Source: Iris pallida (lineage: Eukaryota; Streptophyta; Magnoliopsida; Asparagales; Iridaceae). From it: a DNA stretch of 64,000 bases. Position numbers and translations under genes: made by a program. The stretch is from NCBI GenBank assembly GCA_029216955.1, contig JANAVB010016200.1:2631839-2695838 (forward strand). Direction: 5' to 3'. The notes beneath the pieces were generated by a model. That model worked only from the letters and a program-made list of their open reading frames with translations. It was not told where the DNA came from and did not search any database. Shown piece by piece: positions 1-12,415 of the stretch (its first letter is position 1; every line of letters begins with the position of its first letter).

Positions 1-2614
1 GACTGGTTGAAGATGGACCTTTGAGTTTATTGGAAGTGGAGGCACTACCAGTCTGTGAATCCTGCTTGGAAGGCAAAATGACCAAAAGGCCTTTTACGGC
101 AAAGGGGTATAGGGCCAAAGATGTGTTGGAATTGGTTCATTCTGATTTATGTGGACCCATGACTATCCAAGCTAGAGGTGGCTTTGAATATTTTGTCACA
201 TTTATTGACGATTATTCAAGGTATGGATACATTTATGTGATGCATCGTAAGTCTGAGTACTTTGAGAAATTCAAAGAGTACAAGGCTGAAACGGAGAAAC
301 GCTATAGAAAATGTATCAAGTCATTACGATCAGATCGTGGTGGCGAGTACCTCTTTGGAGAGTTTAGGGATTATTTATCAGAGGCTGGGATTGTATCCCA
401 ATTGACTGCACCTGGAACGCCCCAGCAGAATGGTGTAGCCGAAAGAAGGAATAGAACTCTTATGGAGATGGTTAGATCAATGATGAGTTATTCGGATTTG
501 CCAGATTCGTTTTGGGGATATGCCTTAGAGACTGCAGCATATATTTTGAACTTGGTTCCTTCTAAGTCAGTACCTCTTACTCCCACAGAGCTGTGGATTG
601 GGCGTAAGCCTAGTCTGAAACATGTTCGTATTTGGGGTAGTCCAACATATGTGCTGAATGGGAAAGCAGATAAATTGGAATCTCGTACAGAAGTACGCTT
701 GTTTGTAGGCTATCCAAGAGGAACAAAAGTAGGTTTATTTTATAGCCCTAAGGATCAGAAGGTCATTGTTAGCACCAATGCTCGATTCTTAGAGGAAGAC
801 TATGTGATAAACCATAAACCCACAAGTAGAGTTGTTCTAGAAGAACTGAGACGTGAGACACCAAGTACTTCAGTACCAACAGTACAAGAGGATGAACCAC
901 AAATAACTGCACAACGTGTAACAAATGTTACACCACAACCGATAGTGCCTCGTCGTAGTGGGAGGGTTGTGATACAACCTGATAGATATATGTTCTTGGG
1001 AGAGTCGTCAGACTTCGTCCCTGAGGAACAAGATTATAATCCCTGTACCTACAATGAAGCACTCCAAGATAAAGATGCAGAGTCTTGGCAAAAAGCAATG
1101 ATATCTGAAATAGAATCTATGGATTCTAATCAGGTCTGGGAGCTTGTAGAACCACCTGTTGGTGTAAAAGCCATTGGATGCAAGTAGGTCTATAAGAGAA
1201 AAAGAGGATAAGACGGTAAGGTTGAAACCTTTAAAGCTTGGCTTGTAGCAAAAGGTTTTACTCAAAGAGAGGGTATCGATTATGAGGAAACCTTTTCTCT
1301 TGTAGCCATGCTTAAGTCTATCCGGATTCTTTTATCTATTGCAGCTCATCTCGATTATGAGATTTGGCAAATGGATGTCAAGAAAGCTTTCCTTCATGGA
1401 AGTCTTGAGGAAGACATCTATATGAAGCAACCAGACGGGTTCATTGAAAAGGGCCATGAGCATCTTGTTTGTAAACTCAAGAAGTCCATTTATGGACTTA
1501 AGCAAGCTTCCATATCTTGGAATATATGTTTTGATCAGGTGATAAAATCCTATAGATTTGATCAATGTCAGGATGAATCATGTGTATACAGAAAGTGTGA
1601 CGAAAACGTGGTGGTGTTCCTAGTATTTTATGTGGATGACATCTTGCTCGTTGGAAACAATGTGAAGGTATTATATGATGTAAGGGTATGGTTATCCAAA
1701 CAGTTTGATATGAAGGACTTGGGAGAAGTAGGTCACATCCTTGGGATCAAAGTTCTACGAGATCGCAAGAAAAGGATGTTGGGCTTATCCCAAGCTTCCT
1801 ATATCGATACTGTACTAACTCGTTTTAGTATGCAAAATTCTAAGAAAGGTTTCTTACCTTTTAGACATGGAATTGCTCTATCAAAGAAGCAGTATCCGAG
1901 GATACCTAAAGAGATAGAGAACATGAAGGCAGTTCCTTATGCTTCAGCAGTAGGAAGCTTAATGTATGCAATGCTATGTACGAGACCAGACATCTACTTT
2001 GTCGTAGGTATGGTCAGCAGATATCAGTCTAACCCAGGACAAGAGCACTGGACTGCCATAAAGCATATTTTGAAGTACCTGAAAAGGACTAAAGAGTATA
2101 TGCTAGTTTACCAGGCAGATAGTTTACTTCCCTGGGGGTATACAGACTCAGATTTTCAGTCAGATAGGGATTCTAGAAAATCTACCTTAGGTTATGTGTT
2201 TACTTTAGGAGGTGGAGCCATTGTGTAGAGGAGTATCAAGCAAAAATGTATTACTGATTCCACCATGAAAGTCGAGTATGTGGCAGCCTCTGAAGCAGCC
2301 AAAGAAGCGGTTTGGCTCAGAAACTTTCTATTGGACTTGGATGTGGTACCTACTTTGCCTAAGTCTATTACACTTTATTGTGATAATAGTGGTGCAGTTG
2401 CAAACTCGAAGGAACCACGAGCCCATAAGACAGGCAAACACATTGAGCGCAAGTACCACCTGATACGAGATTTCGTAAAGAAAGAAAAGTTGCTGTGATC
2501 AAGATAGCATCATCCGACAACCTAGCTGATCCCTTTACAAAGAGCTTACCAGCTAAGGCTTTTGACAGTCATATTGAGGGAATGGGAGTCAGATGTGTAG
2601 CAGCATGGCTTTAA
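1..2614 (+). pseudogene. Ty1/copia pol remnant (integrase, RT, RNase H)
   Basis: This is the 3' part of a copia polyprotein; the window begins inside it. Positions 21-1187 hold the end of the GAG-pre-integrase zinc region (CESCLEGK), the integrase core ([29 protein letters not shown]) and the [14 protein letters not shown] block. Reverse transcriptase follows at 1190-2228, with WQMDVKKAFLHG, YGLKQA and an intact catalytic YVDD near 1630. RNase H runs from about 2130 to 2614 (YTDSDFQSDRDSRKST, then EYVAASEAAKEAVWL at 2272). The frame is broken by an in-frame TAG at 1185-1187, a second stop near 1209, a stop at 2226-2228 and a frameshift near 2497, so it is a dead copy. The TAG at 1185 lies where the family normally has Trp (G-to-A). 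The lineage within copia was not fixed. Confidence 0.9.
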
Positions 2615-2676
2615 GTATAAGTGGGAGATTTGTAACAGTATACTGAAAAGCAATGCTTTGAGTATAAGTGGGAGAT
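2609..2676 (+). promoter_or_regulatory. Duplicated polypurine tract of the first copia element
   Basis: A purine-rich stretch (AAGTGGGAGAT type) that primes plus-strand DNA synthesis sits directly before the 3' LTR. It occurs twice: AGTATAAGTGGGAGATT appears near 2614-2632 and again at 2661-2677, with about 30 bases between. Only the second copy abuts the LTR start TGTTAGGG. Confidence 0.7.
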
Positions 2677-3945
2677 TGTTAGGGTTATATACTAAAAGCA
2701 TCACTTTTGTAGTAACCTTATTTCCTTAAATTTTGAATGAGAATCATATGGGCAAATGTTTGCATATTGTATTTGTTGCAAGTGTTAATACAAATGTCTG
2801 ATATTCTATATTGTAGATAATATGGTGTGTGGTGTCACACAGAAGATCATATTATCAGTTCCCTATGGAGTATATAAATAGTTCACAACCTAGATGGACT
2901 TAGACAATCTATGGGAAAGGTTGTAGTGTAATCTGGTATTAGTCTATCTTGATTATAGGTTTACACTAGTACACTTTGTGTGTATTGAACAGGACCACTT
3001 GAGGTTATTCTCTTTGTACTGACTACATAAGAGAACAAACACCTTTGTTATTATGGATGCTTGTGCTCTTAATCCGGATATAATAACGGACATGTATATG
3101 CAGTGTGCATTACTTTGACTCATAAAAGAGTGAGATTCATTATGGATCAACAACATCTATGAATTGGGTAATAACATTATATGTATGATGGGCTGTTGAT
3201 TATAAATGGAATCCATGTCCCGATACATCGGGTTGATGATGTCCCCTTAAGGAGCTCATAAGGATTGTCATGTAAACCCTGCAGGTGGATTATATCCGAC
3301 ATGACAAATAAAGTTGAGCGGTACTACTTAAGGATAAAAGATGTCGAATCAATATAGTTGTCAGTAACTTAATTTGATCAACGGACATACGATATCTTAA
3401 CATGGGGAGCCAAACGAGCATATAATAAAAGGAGCCCACAAACATAATTTGGGATTAGGGAGGTAGTGCAACAATAGCTCATTAGTAGACCGAGCTATTA
3501 TTAATGGGCCTGGATTGTGTGTTCGGCTGAACACGGGATATCCAGATCCGTTAGGAGGCCTAATCCTAATTTCTTCTCATGGTCCCTGCCGTAGCCTATA
3601 TATATCCTCTATTCTCTGGCCGCCAAATTACTGATCAGAAATCTGAAACTTTCTCTAAATTCATGATTCACGTAAGGAGAGAAAGAGAGGGCTGCCAAGG
3701 AGAAGAAAATGTTGGAAGATCGTCGTCCACATGACGTCCAACTCGAAGAAGGAATACGTGTAGAAGATCTTGGGGTCGTCCGCTCGAGATTGCCAGGAAT
3801 TACTTGCCTCCTTTCCGTCGCAGGTATAATTCGTGAACCCTAGTTTCCGCCTATGAAGGGTTAGAACACGTATTAGATCTGTTTAACTTTCTATCGATCA
3901 ATACGCACACCAAAGGAAGGGTCCTGGGAATCCCCAGTTCCATCA
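2677..3945 (+). repeat. 3' LTR of the first copia element
   Basis: It begins TGTTAGGGTT right after the polypurine tract and probably ends CCATCA at 3945. A TATA-like stretch (CCTATATATATCC, about 3596-3608) lies about two thirds of the way in and would mark the U3/R boundary. The left edge is well supported. The right edge is chosen only because a TG...CA pair is expected, and no target-site duplication can be tested because the 5' end lies outside the window. Confidence 0.65.
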
Positions 3946-4654
3946 ATTGGAAGGGGAAATACTACAGATGTGTGATCAAACCCGAGTTACTATTCATGTG
4001 AATAGCTTAGGCCCCGCATCGTGCACGCGGGACCGAAGCCGTATCATTTCATGTTCCCTGAATCTACCCAAGCCGATCACACACTCTGGATGTATTTTGA
4101 TATATTGCACACGTCAGGTTCATTGTGTATTTCATGTTCAGGATTTATTTTATGTTTCCTGTATTTACCTTTCAGTATTCATGTTCAGGTTTTATGTCAT
4201 GTTCTTATTTTTCGTACCTTATATTTTTCCTGTATTTATTTTCAAACCATGATGTTCATGTTCATTTCCTTGGATATACTTAGCTCCGCTCCTGACTAGG
4301 ATATGTTGCTGGTGTACTTGCAGGGTACCATTCTACTTTATAGGCCAAAGCCCAGGATATTAGCCGAGCAGGATGGAGTCATGACTTGCTTGAGGTTTCA
4401 GGTTTAGATTATTTTAGCTCTTCCTCTAGATATTGTATGTTGTGAGTTCATAGTGTTTTTCTAGTACTTTTATGATATTATGATCGGTGGATTACGGTGA
4501 TCATTCTGGGAACGTTTTATAGATGATGTGATTGTACACATTCATGTTTATCTGGTTAGATTTTCCTAGCTTGGTACATCTTACTTCGTCATGTCTAACG
4601 ACGAAGGTTGGGTGTGTCCGACTCGTATCCGATTATTCGGAAGCGGGTCGTGAC
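3946..4654 (+). repeat. Truncated LTR tail of an unrelated element
   Basis: There is no coding potential. The segment ends in GCGGGTCGTGACA, a typical gypsy-type LTR terminus, preceded by CCGATTATTCGG, a small inverted repeat also seen near the LTR-like ends at 22418 and 30518 (there in the opposite orientation). No matching LTR start is present. The following gypsy gag begins immediately after it but its own LTR family (9432-11905) is different in sequence, so this looks like a chimeric junction rather than the cognate 5' LTR. Confidence 0.5.
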
Positions 4655-5860
4655 ACTGGTCCTACCGATCAGCAAGACGGAGCACCTCCAGTGGACCAGC
4701 AGCAACCTGGAGACCAAGTCTAGCACTCTGGAGTGGTCTCCCAAGTCATGCATTCCGGGGATCCAGAGCCCCCAATTTAGCCAGTCCAGCCTGCAGAGCC
4801 TGATAATGGAACCCTGGTGGGACTCATTCAGGAATTGCTTGCATCACAAGATCGTCGGGGCGATGCCCTGCACCAGATAGTACAAGATGTCATGGGCAGA
4901 GTTGGTTACCCAGGGAACAACGCGGCCAACAACTTCAAGCGTCTGAACTCTCCTTTCTTTGACGACAGTGAAGATGCTATCGCTGCTAATCCATGGCTTC
5001 AGGACATAGAAGTTATCCTGGAGTCAACCAGGATTCCCAAGGGAGAGAAGGTGGCCGTTGTGCGCCTACAATTATTGGACTTAGCCCGCACCTGGTGGGC
5101 AATGTTAGCAGTTGGATTACTGACGCCTGTCTTATGGGCGGTATTCAGCAGCAAGTTCCAGACCAAGTACTTCGACGCGGTAGCTCGGTATGATCTGCAG
5201 ATGAGATTCACTAATCTCAAGCAGATAGGAAGGACGGTCGATGGATATGTGGCCAAGTTTTCTAGACTCAGTCGGTTTGCTCCTACCTTGGTGGCAACCG
5301 AAATGGATCGAGCCCAGCAATTCCAGCAGGGGCTCCACCTAGAGATTATCATATTAGTAGAGCAGTTTGAGCACCAGACGTTTGATGCCGTCTTGCGAGC
5401 AGCGAAGAGTCATGAGTATACTTCGCAGAGAATTGTAGATAGAAGCGAAGGATGAAAGAGGTCCCATGGGCAGATGTCCCAGTCATCAACACCAGCCCCA
5501 GCAGCTAGGGCTTTGACTATTGGAGCTCCAAGGAGGGTGACCACAGTTTCGTCGGTTCAGTACTCGACGCCAACGTATCCTCAGCAACAGAAGCAGAAGT
5601 AGTCTTCCGCAATGGGTTGCACTCATTGTGGAAAGCCAGGACATGTAGTATCAGAGTATCGCAGAGCACAGGGATTATGCTTGGCTTGTGGGGCACCGGA
5701 TCACAAGATAGGGTCCTATCCGAATAGAGCCAGTTCATCGTCATCAAATCTAACCAGTCCATCGGTTAGGGTTCCAGCACCAGTACAGCAACAGTACCAG
5801 CCTCCGAGGCTATTGCCGCCTCAGGCCCAGCAGTATGCCCAGACCCAAGCTCAGGTTTAG
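4655..5860 (+). pseudogene. Ty3/gypsy gag (chromovirus), decayed
   Basis: This is the gag of a Tekay/Del-like element. An N-terminal fragment rich in Gln, Asp and Pro (about 4655-4723) runs into the retrotransposon gag domain at 4817-5455 (ARTWWAML, then FQTKYFDAVARYDLQMRF, FQQGLH). After a stop at 5453-5455, two zinc knuckles lie in the stretch starting at 5612. Both have lost their last Cys: CTHCGKPGHVVSEY (Tyr codon at 5657-5659) and CLACGAPDHKIGSY (Tyr codon at 5717-5719). There is no tRNA primer site upstream, so the 5' end is missing. Confidence 0.85.
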
Positions 5861-5917
5861 AACAGGCAGAGAGGTCACCAGTAGAGGGGACCAGCACCAA
5901 GAGGACAAGGTCAGGCT

Positions 5918-7744
5918 ATGGCTCTGATGATAGAAGAAGAGTTAGCTTCAGGTGAGGTGTTGGCAGGTATCATTCTTGTCAACTCTTTTCCAGCATCATT
6001 ATTATTTGATTCAGGTGCATCGCATTCATTTATGTCTGCACGATTCGCTACACGGATAGGACTGGAGCCCGAGTCATTATCAGTAAGGCTCAATATACTT
6101 ACTGGTAACGGTCTTATGGGAGTAGATAGAGTATTTTTCTCGTATCGAATCATAGTTAGCGATAGAGAGTTTTTCGCTAGGTTGATAGAATTCCCGATGG
6201 TCGATTATGATGTGGTCCTAGGAATGGATTGGTTGAAGGAGCAATACGTAAGAATAGACTGCTATATTGGCAGGATTATTTTTGGTATTCCCGGTGAGAC
6301 AGAGTTTTCATTCTTTAGGGGCGAAGTAGAACTTTCTCCCCCAGTATTGCGGATGGCAGTAGCAGTGGCAGTTCAGTTTCCCAGAGTCATTGAAGAGTTT
6401 CCAGACGTGTTCCCCGAAGAGCTTCCAGGCATGCCCCTAGAGAGAGAGATAGAGTTCACCATTGATTTGCTTCCAGGGACGGCACCAGTGTCAGAGGAAG
6501 TCTACAGGGTGGCACCTTTAGAGTTAGAGATCTTGTACAAGATGATTGAAGAACTCAGAACCAAGGAATTCATTCGTGCTAGTGGATCACCTTGGGGAGC
6601 CCCGATACTTCTTATGAAAAAGAAGGATGGTACGTCAAGATTATGTGTTGATTATCATACCTTAAACTCTATAACAGACAAGAAAAGATATCCTCTACCA
6701 AGGATAGATGATTTATTTGATCAACTCAGAGGAGCGGCAATATTCTCGAAGATTGACTTGCGATCAGGATACCATCAGATCAGAGTCAGAGAGCAAGACG
6801 TCCCGAAGACAGCATTCAGATCCAGATATGGGCATTGGGAGTTCCTTGTTATGCCATTTGGAGTGACCAATGCGCAGCCGTATTCATGGACCTCATGAAT
6901 CGTATCTTCATGCCCTATTTGGACCAGTTCGTGATAGTGTTTATAGACGAAATCTTGGTCTATAGCAAGAATAAGGTAGAGCATGAACATAATCTTCGTG
7001 TGGTCCTTCAGATTCTCAGAGAGCACCACTTATACGCGAAGTTCAGTAAGTACGAGTTTTGGCTGGATCGTATCTCGTACTTAGGTCACATCATCACCAG
7101 AGGTGGAGTGGAGTTGACTCCCAGAAGATAGTGGCTATAGAGACATGGTCAGTTCCCAGTACCGTCGCCAAGGTTCGTAGTTTCCTTGGATTGGCCGACT
7201 ATTACCGGCGGTTTGTATCAGACTTCGCTTGGATTTCAACACCATTGATGCAGTTGACCCGCAAGGATGTGCAGTTTGCTTGGACAGCGGAGTATCAGAG
7301 TTCATTTGAGAAGTTGAAGCAAAGATTGATGATGACCCTATTCTCACTCTTCCCGATAGAACTGGAGGATTTTCAGTTTATTATGACGCTTCCGGCCGAG
7401 GATTGGGATGTGTCTTGATGCAGCATGGTAAGGTAGTCGCTTATACGTCACGTCAGCTTCGTGATCATGAGAGGAATTACCCAACTTACGACTTGGAATT
7501 AGCAGCGGTGGTTTTCGCACTTAAGCTTTGGAGGCATTATTTATATGGAGATCGGGTGGAGATTTTCACCGACCACAAGAGTCTTCAGTATATGTTTATC
7601 CAGAAGGATCTTAAAATGCGTCAGAGAAGATGGCTAGAGCTACTTGTGGATTATGACATCAAATTGCAGTATCATCCTGGGAAGGCCAACGTTGTTGCAG
7701 ATGCATTGAGCAGAAGAGCTGGAGTTTATTTACTAACAGCATAA
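5918..7744 (+). pseudogene. Ty3/gypsy protease, RT and RNase H, decayed
   Basis: The aspartic protease motif [13 protein letters not shown] is near 6002-6040. The RT follows ([49 protein letters not shown]). A frameshift near 6880 moves the reading frame, and the catalytic block then reads FIDEILVYS: the second catalytic Asp is Glu (codon GAA at 6949-6951) where FIDD is the family norm. A stop occurs at 7129-7131. RNase H lies at 7403-7744 ([43 protein letters not shown]). The RT would be inactive even without the frameshifts. Confidence 0.88.
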
Positions 7745-9241
7745 CCAGAATTGTTAGCCGATCTTCAGAAGATGGGTATTGAAGTTGTTCTTCCTACCAA
7801 TGTGGCATTGATGGCCAGTATGCAAGTTCAGTCTAGTATAGTTAAGAGGATTAAGTTAGCTCAATCAGCAGATTTCAAGCTTCAGTGACTTAGAGCAGAG
7901 TGTGAAGCAAGTCGGAGAGCAGAGTTATGTATTCATGAGGATGGTACACTTCGACATGGAAGGCGTCTTTGTGTACCCAGTGGTGATATCAGATAGGAGA
8001 TCATGGCAGAGGCTCACAGTTCTCAGTACTCAATTCATCACGGTGGCATGAAGATGTACTGAGACATCCGTCAACATTTCTGGTGGAATGGCATGAAGAG
8101 GGAGATAGTCTGGTTTGTCTCTCGTTGTTTAGTTTGCCAACAAGTTAAGGCTGAACATCAGAGACCAGCTGAACTTCTTCAACCTTTACCGATCCTAGAA
8201 TGGAAATAGGAGCACATTACCATAGATTTTGTAATGGGGTTACCTAAATCCCTAGCTGGAAGAGATACTATCTGGGTTATAGTTGACAGACTCACCAAGG
8301 TAGCTCATTTTATTTCTTTCAAAATTGGCCAATCGACGGATCAGCTTGCAGAGATGTACCTCATACAGATTGTCAGATTGCATGGAGTGCCAGTTAGTAT
8401 AATATTAGACAGAGATTCAAGATTCACATCGTACTTTTGGCAGAGTCTTCAAGAGAGCTTGGGGACTCGTCTCAAGTTCAGTTCATCTTATCATCCGCAG
8501 ACAGATGGGCAGTCAGAACGCACGATCCATACTCTTGAAGATATGTTGCAGTCATGTACACTCGACTTCGGTGGTTCGTAGGAAGATCACCTGCATCTTG
8601 TGGAGTTCTCCTATAATAATAGTTTCCAGGCCAATATCCAGATTGTACCCTTTGAAGCACTGTATGGCAGGAAGTGCAGATCACCTTTAGCTTGGGATGA
8701 TGTCGGCGAGAGATAGATGCTTGGTTCAGAGATGATTATACAGACAATCGAGGTGGTCAGACAAGTCAAAGATTATCTTCGAGTTACCCAAGATCGCCAG
8801 CACCATTGGGCCGATTCTCGTCGGCGTTCCCTTAAGTTTTTAGTCGACAACTACGTGTTCCTTAGGATCTCGCCTACCCGTGGCGTCATTCAATTCGGCG
8901 TACGGGGAAAGCTTAGTCCTAGGTACATAGGGTCGTTCGATATCCTTGAGCGAGTAGATGATGTGCCATATCGTCTCGCTCTTCCGTCGTTGTTATGTGA
9001 GATACTTGACGTATTCCATATATCCCAATTGCGATGGTATATCCCGGATCCGAGTCATGTCCTTGATCATTCGGAATTGGTTGTTGGTACCAACCTTTCA
9101 TATGAGGAAAGGCCCGTATCCATATTGGACCGAAGGGAGAAGGTACTCAAGAACAAGACTATTAGTTTAGTCCGTGTTGCTTGGGGTCACCACTCTTTGG
9201 GTGAGTCAACGTGGGAGCGTGAGGATGATATCTGTTCATGA
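7745..9241 (+). pseudogene. Ty3/gypsy integrase with C-terminal chromodomain, decayed
   Basis: The zinc-binding region is at about 8075-8170 (FWWNGMKREIVWFVSRCLVCQQVK). The core is at 8234-8581 (WVIVDRLTKVAHF, DRDSRFTSYFWQSL, SSSYHPQTDGQSER), ended by a TAG. The C-terminal part at 8717-9241 has the GKLSPRY(I)GSF block and then a chromodomain (PVSILDRREKVLKNKTI, ESTWEREDDI). The chromodomain places it among chromoviruses; layout and wording fit the Tekay/Del lineage. Stops near 7743, 8210, 8579 and 8716 break it. Confidence 0.88.
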
Positions 9242-9431
9242 TATCCACACCTGTTTGACTCATAAGGTATAATATCTTCCTTGTGCCTTATGCTTTTAAT
9301 TCCTTGCTTGCATAAATGATTGCTTGATTGACTGCTAGTCGTAACTTGCTTATGATTAATATAGCTTGTCCCGACATCTCTAGCCTTTTGATTAAATTCT
9401 AAGGACGGAATTCTTTTAAGGTGGGTAGAGT
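9242..9431 (+). promoter_or_regulatory. 3' untranslated tail and polypurine tract of the gypsy element
   Basis: After the chromodomain stop, non-coding sequence leads into GGACGGAATTC and the purine stretch AAGGTGGGTAGAG at 9418-9430. This GGACG-AATTC plus AAGGTGGG arrangement is the usual end of the internal domain in plant gypsy elements and fixes the 3' LTR start at 9432. Confidence 0.8.
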
Positions 9432-10047
9432 TGTCACTCCCGTTTACCGTTATACGTATTTTTGTATGCGTATACGAGATTTCTGGCATTTATCAGGTGG
9501 ACCGTAGTTAGATTTGTTTTGCTTAGCCTAGTCTTGGTTTAATCTTGACTTGGTTTATTTGATTGGTTTGGTTCAATTTGACTTGGGTTGGCTTGGCTTG
9601 GCTTTTTTTGAGATGGAGAGGGTTTATAAATAACCCAACTCCTTCTCTCTTTCTCCTCATTCACTTCTTCATTTACTTCTTCATCTTCTTCATTTACTCT
9701 TTCCACCTACCAAGTCCTAGGCAAGTGTAACTTGCTTTATGATGGATCTCAAGTTTTATTGTTCCATTCTCTTCCTTACTTGATTTTAAGCCTCTTTGGA
9801 ACTTGACATTTTTTGGTTTGATGGATGGATTTTTGTAGATCTAAGTTTGTAGCCTTTTCGGTTTTCTTGGGTTTTGATCTACCAAACTTCATTATTTTCA
9901 AGTTTTAATTATTCTATATTGTAGAGAATTCGATTTTACCCAAAATGGACCTTTGAAAAGTTAGATTTCGACTTATTTTGAGGAAGTTATGGCAAAAGTA
10001 AGACTTGGACATTTCTTAGTTCGTCTGTCCTGAATCTGGCAGGGACG

Positions 10048-10252
10048 ATAAATAGTGTCACATAGTGCAGCCTGTCGCATAGTGTCGCATGACTTGCATA
10101 GTGCCGCATGGATGCATAGTGCCGCAGGAATGAATAGTGCCGCATGGCTTGCATAGTGCCGCATGGATGCATAGTGCCACAGGAATGAATAGTGCTGCAT
10201 GGCTTACATAGTGCCGTATGGATGCATAGTGCCGCAGAAGGCCGCATAGTGC
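10048..10252 (+). repeat. Minisatellite inside the gypsy LTR, first copy
   Basis: Tandem units of about 18 bp of the form CATAGTGCCGCATGGATG are arranged in a higher-order repeat of about 54 bp. The block sits roughly 620 bp into the LTR, just before a conserved stretch containing AAAGTTGTAGATC. The other two LTRs of the family carry unrelated repeats at the same place. Confidence 0.85.
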
Positions 10253-10417
10253 CTATTTTGGCTGTTTTTGGCTGTTTTATCTCCTATTTGGCTGAATTGT
10301 GGCCAGAATTTCTTTCAACTCCCAACATGAAAGTTGTAGATCTTTTCCTTGGCTTCAAAAATATGTTACTAGCTATTTTATGCAAGTTTCTCTCATTCAT
10401 GATAATATAAGGATAGA

Positions 10418-10578
10418 ACACGATAGTGGCCTGTTAAGGCGCACTCTTACCAAGTAACAAGTAACATGACATAATAGTGGCCCGTCGTGGCGCACTCTTG
10501 ACAAGTAACCTTGGCATGATAATACATAATAGTGGCCCATCGTGGTGAACTCTTGATAAGAAACCTAACATGATAATC
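10418..10578 (+). repeat. Three imperfect tandem repeats in the gypsy LTR
   Basis: Three copies of a unit of about 60 bp share ATAGTGGCC(C/T)GT, GCGCACTCTT and AAGTAACC. No function is visible; it is a second and separate tandem repeat in the same LTR. Confidence 0.7.
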
Positions 10579-11905
10579 TTGATATGTTGTTGTGATGGCT
10601 ATCTTGACTTGTTAAGTTACTCTTGCCTTGACACCGTGGGTATTTGTGCTTGTATAAGCTACATGTCTCGTCTTGCATCATATCTAGGACATGAATTCCT
10701 GGTTACCACGGTCAGGGATTCATATTGAATCTGACTAGGATAATGACTATATTGATCAAGTAGTTCATGAAGAGATTTCCCAGCTACAGGCAGTCCCGTT
10801 ATCTGGGCGCTCTAATTGGACTTGTAGCCTACCGTCTAGTAGGGCACATTTCAAGCACACTGTCATGTGTTGCACCTCTAAGTCACCTAATCCAAACTCT
10901 CTCAACTTGTGACCGGATAACCTGGATTAAGACTGCAGGGCTTGTGGCTGTTGGAACATCTCGATGCATCTTGTTAGTAACTAGGCTTGTGATAACCCTA
11001 GTTAGTTAAAGTATCAAGTCGTACTCATTGCTTGGCCGTGATTGATAGATGGAGTCTAGTATAGTCTTACCTAGACGAGACCAGTACATGGTTATTTCAG
11101 CCTATTACTGTTATGCTTTACTCTTGTCGATAATTGGTTGGAGACTAAGATCTTTTCAGGTGAAGGGTTACAACCCCGGTCCTTGTTTGGTTTACGGGTT
11201 GTAACTTGGCTACCGAAATAGTCCCTTAGTTATCTTATCGTGTATCACCTTATTTTCTCTAACTCATGTCTTTTATATTCCTTTACGTCTCATGTGCTAA
11301 TATACTGGTTTTAGTTCTTAAGTGAAGCCTCCCTTGTGGCACTTGCTCTTTCTGGGGTCTAACCCAGCTGGTTTTGTATGGCCAGATTTCAGAGTAGCAC
11401 CCGAGGATCTTCCAGCCTTCCAGCCAGATGGTGAACACTAGGCGCAACCCTGGCAACGAGTGGGTTTTATTTTGCTCTCCCACTCTATTGTAATTATTCT
11501 TTTGAGGCGTTTAGCCGCCGAAAAAATGTTAGCTCGTGTTAAATTTACATTTCTGTCTGCCTAAGGGCTGTAACATGATTGACAAATCCTAGTATTGGTC
11601 TTGTATGACTTAAACTCTTGCTAGTCGTCGTATTTTGTATGACTAGCTTCATGATCATCTGAATATGTAATGTATGGGACGCCTTACTTTGTATGTCTGA
11701 TGATCTACCATCTTGTTACATTTATTTGCTTGCTTGAGATTGAGACACTAGGTTTGTTTTTGACCATAAGTGACTGGTGGCTTGTAGTAAAACCCTTATG
11801 CATCTAGACAGCCGTGACCGTATATCGAGGTGGATTACACTTCTATATACGTAGCTGGCTGTGTTTGTCCCCCGCTCTCCAGTATTCTGGTTCTGGGGTG
11901 TGACA

Positions 11906-12415
11906 TGTCGAGATGGTGGCATGAAGTCGGAAGAGACGCAGATCTGGCTATGGTATGTCGGGCGCGGCGGTTAACGGCTCGGGGAGTGGCGGTCACAAAC
12001 GGAGGGACGGGACGAGGACTGCACGATGAAGACCTAGCGACGGCTCTGGGTTAGAGCGGGAAGGCTTGGTCGATGGTGGCGGACAAGGAGGAGGTAGGGT
12101 TCAGGCGAGGTTTTGTGTGGTGGTGAAGATGGGGTTATGGACGGTGGATGACTACCACGGTAGTGGTGATGGTAGTTTTTGGTGGTAGTAATGGTCTCAT
12201 GGGTAGCGGCACGGCCATGGTGCTCGCCGGAGCGAAGCACGACAAAGGCGATCGGATTGCTGCAGCAGGAAGAGGCAGGACATAGCAGAATTAGGGATTA
12301 CAGTTAGGATTGGTGTTTTAGGAATTAGGAATTAGGGTTAGGATTTGGGGATTGGCGTCGTGTCCTGTGTGACACAAGATTTGGGGAACAAGTCCGGTGT
12401 GTCAGATACAAGGAT
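11906..12415 (-). repeat. Element X 3' LTR, outer piece
   Basis: About 510 bp aligns by eye with 29115-29650 of the 5' LTR of element X (shared runs such as GGAGGGACGGGACGAGGACT and GGTTTTGTGTGGTGGTGAAG). It stops at AGGAT (12411-12415), where the SIRE-like copia begins. The uninterrupted counterpart at 29640-29660 reads straight through from CAAGGAT to GGGTGAATG, which proves the insertion point. The outer part of this LTR is missing beyond the gypsy LTR. Confidence 0.8.

Larger units (their letters stand above)
9432..11905 (+). repeat. 3' LTR of the gypsy chromovirus (family alpha)
   Basis: It starts TGTCAC and ends GTGACA, perfect 6 bp terminal inverted repeats, and is 2474 bp long. TTTATAAATAA at 9623-9633 is a likely TATA box. 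The LTR ends at 11905 and minus-strand element X resumes at 11906 with TGTCGAGATGG, which matches uninterrupted sequence near 29114. Two other copies of this LTR family are solo LTRs at 23030-27140 and 51321-54270; all three share their first 15 or so bases and their last 60 or so. Confidence 0.9.
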
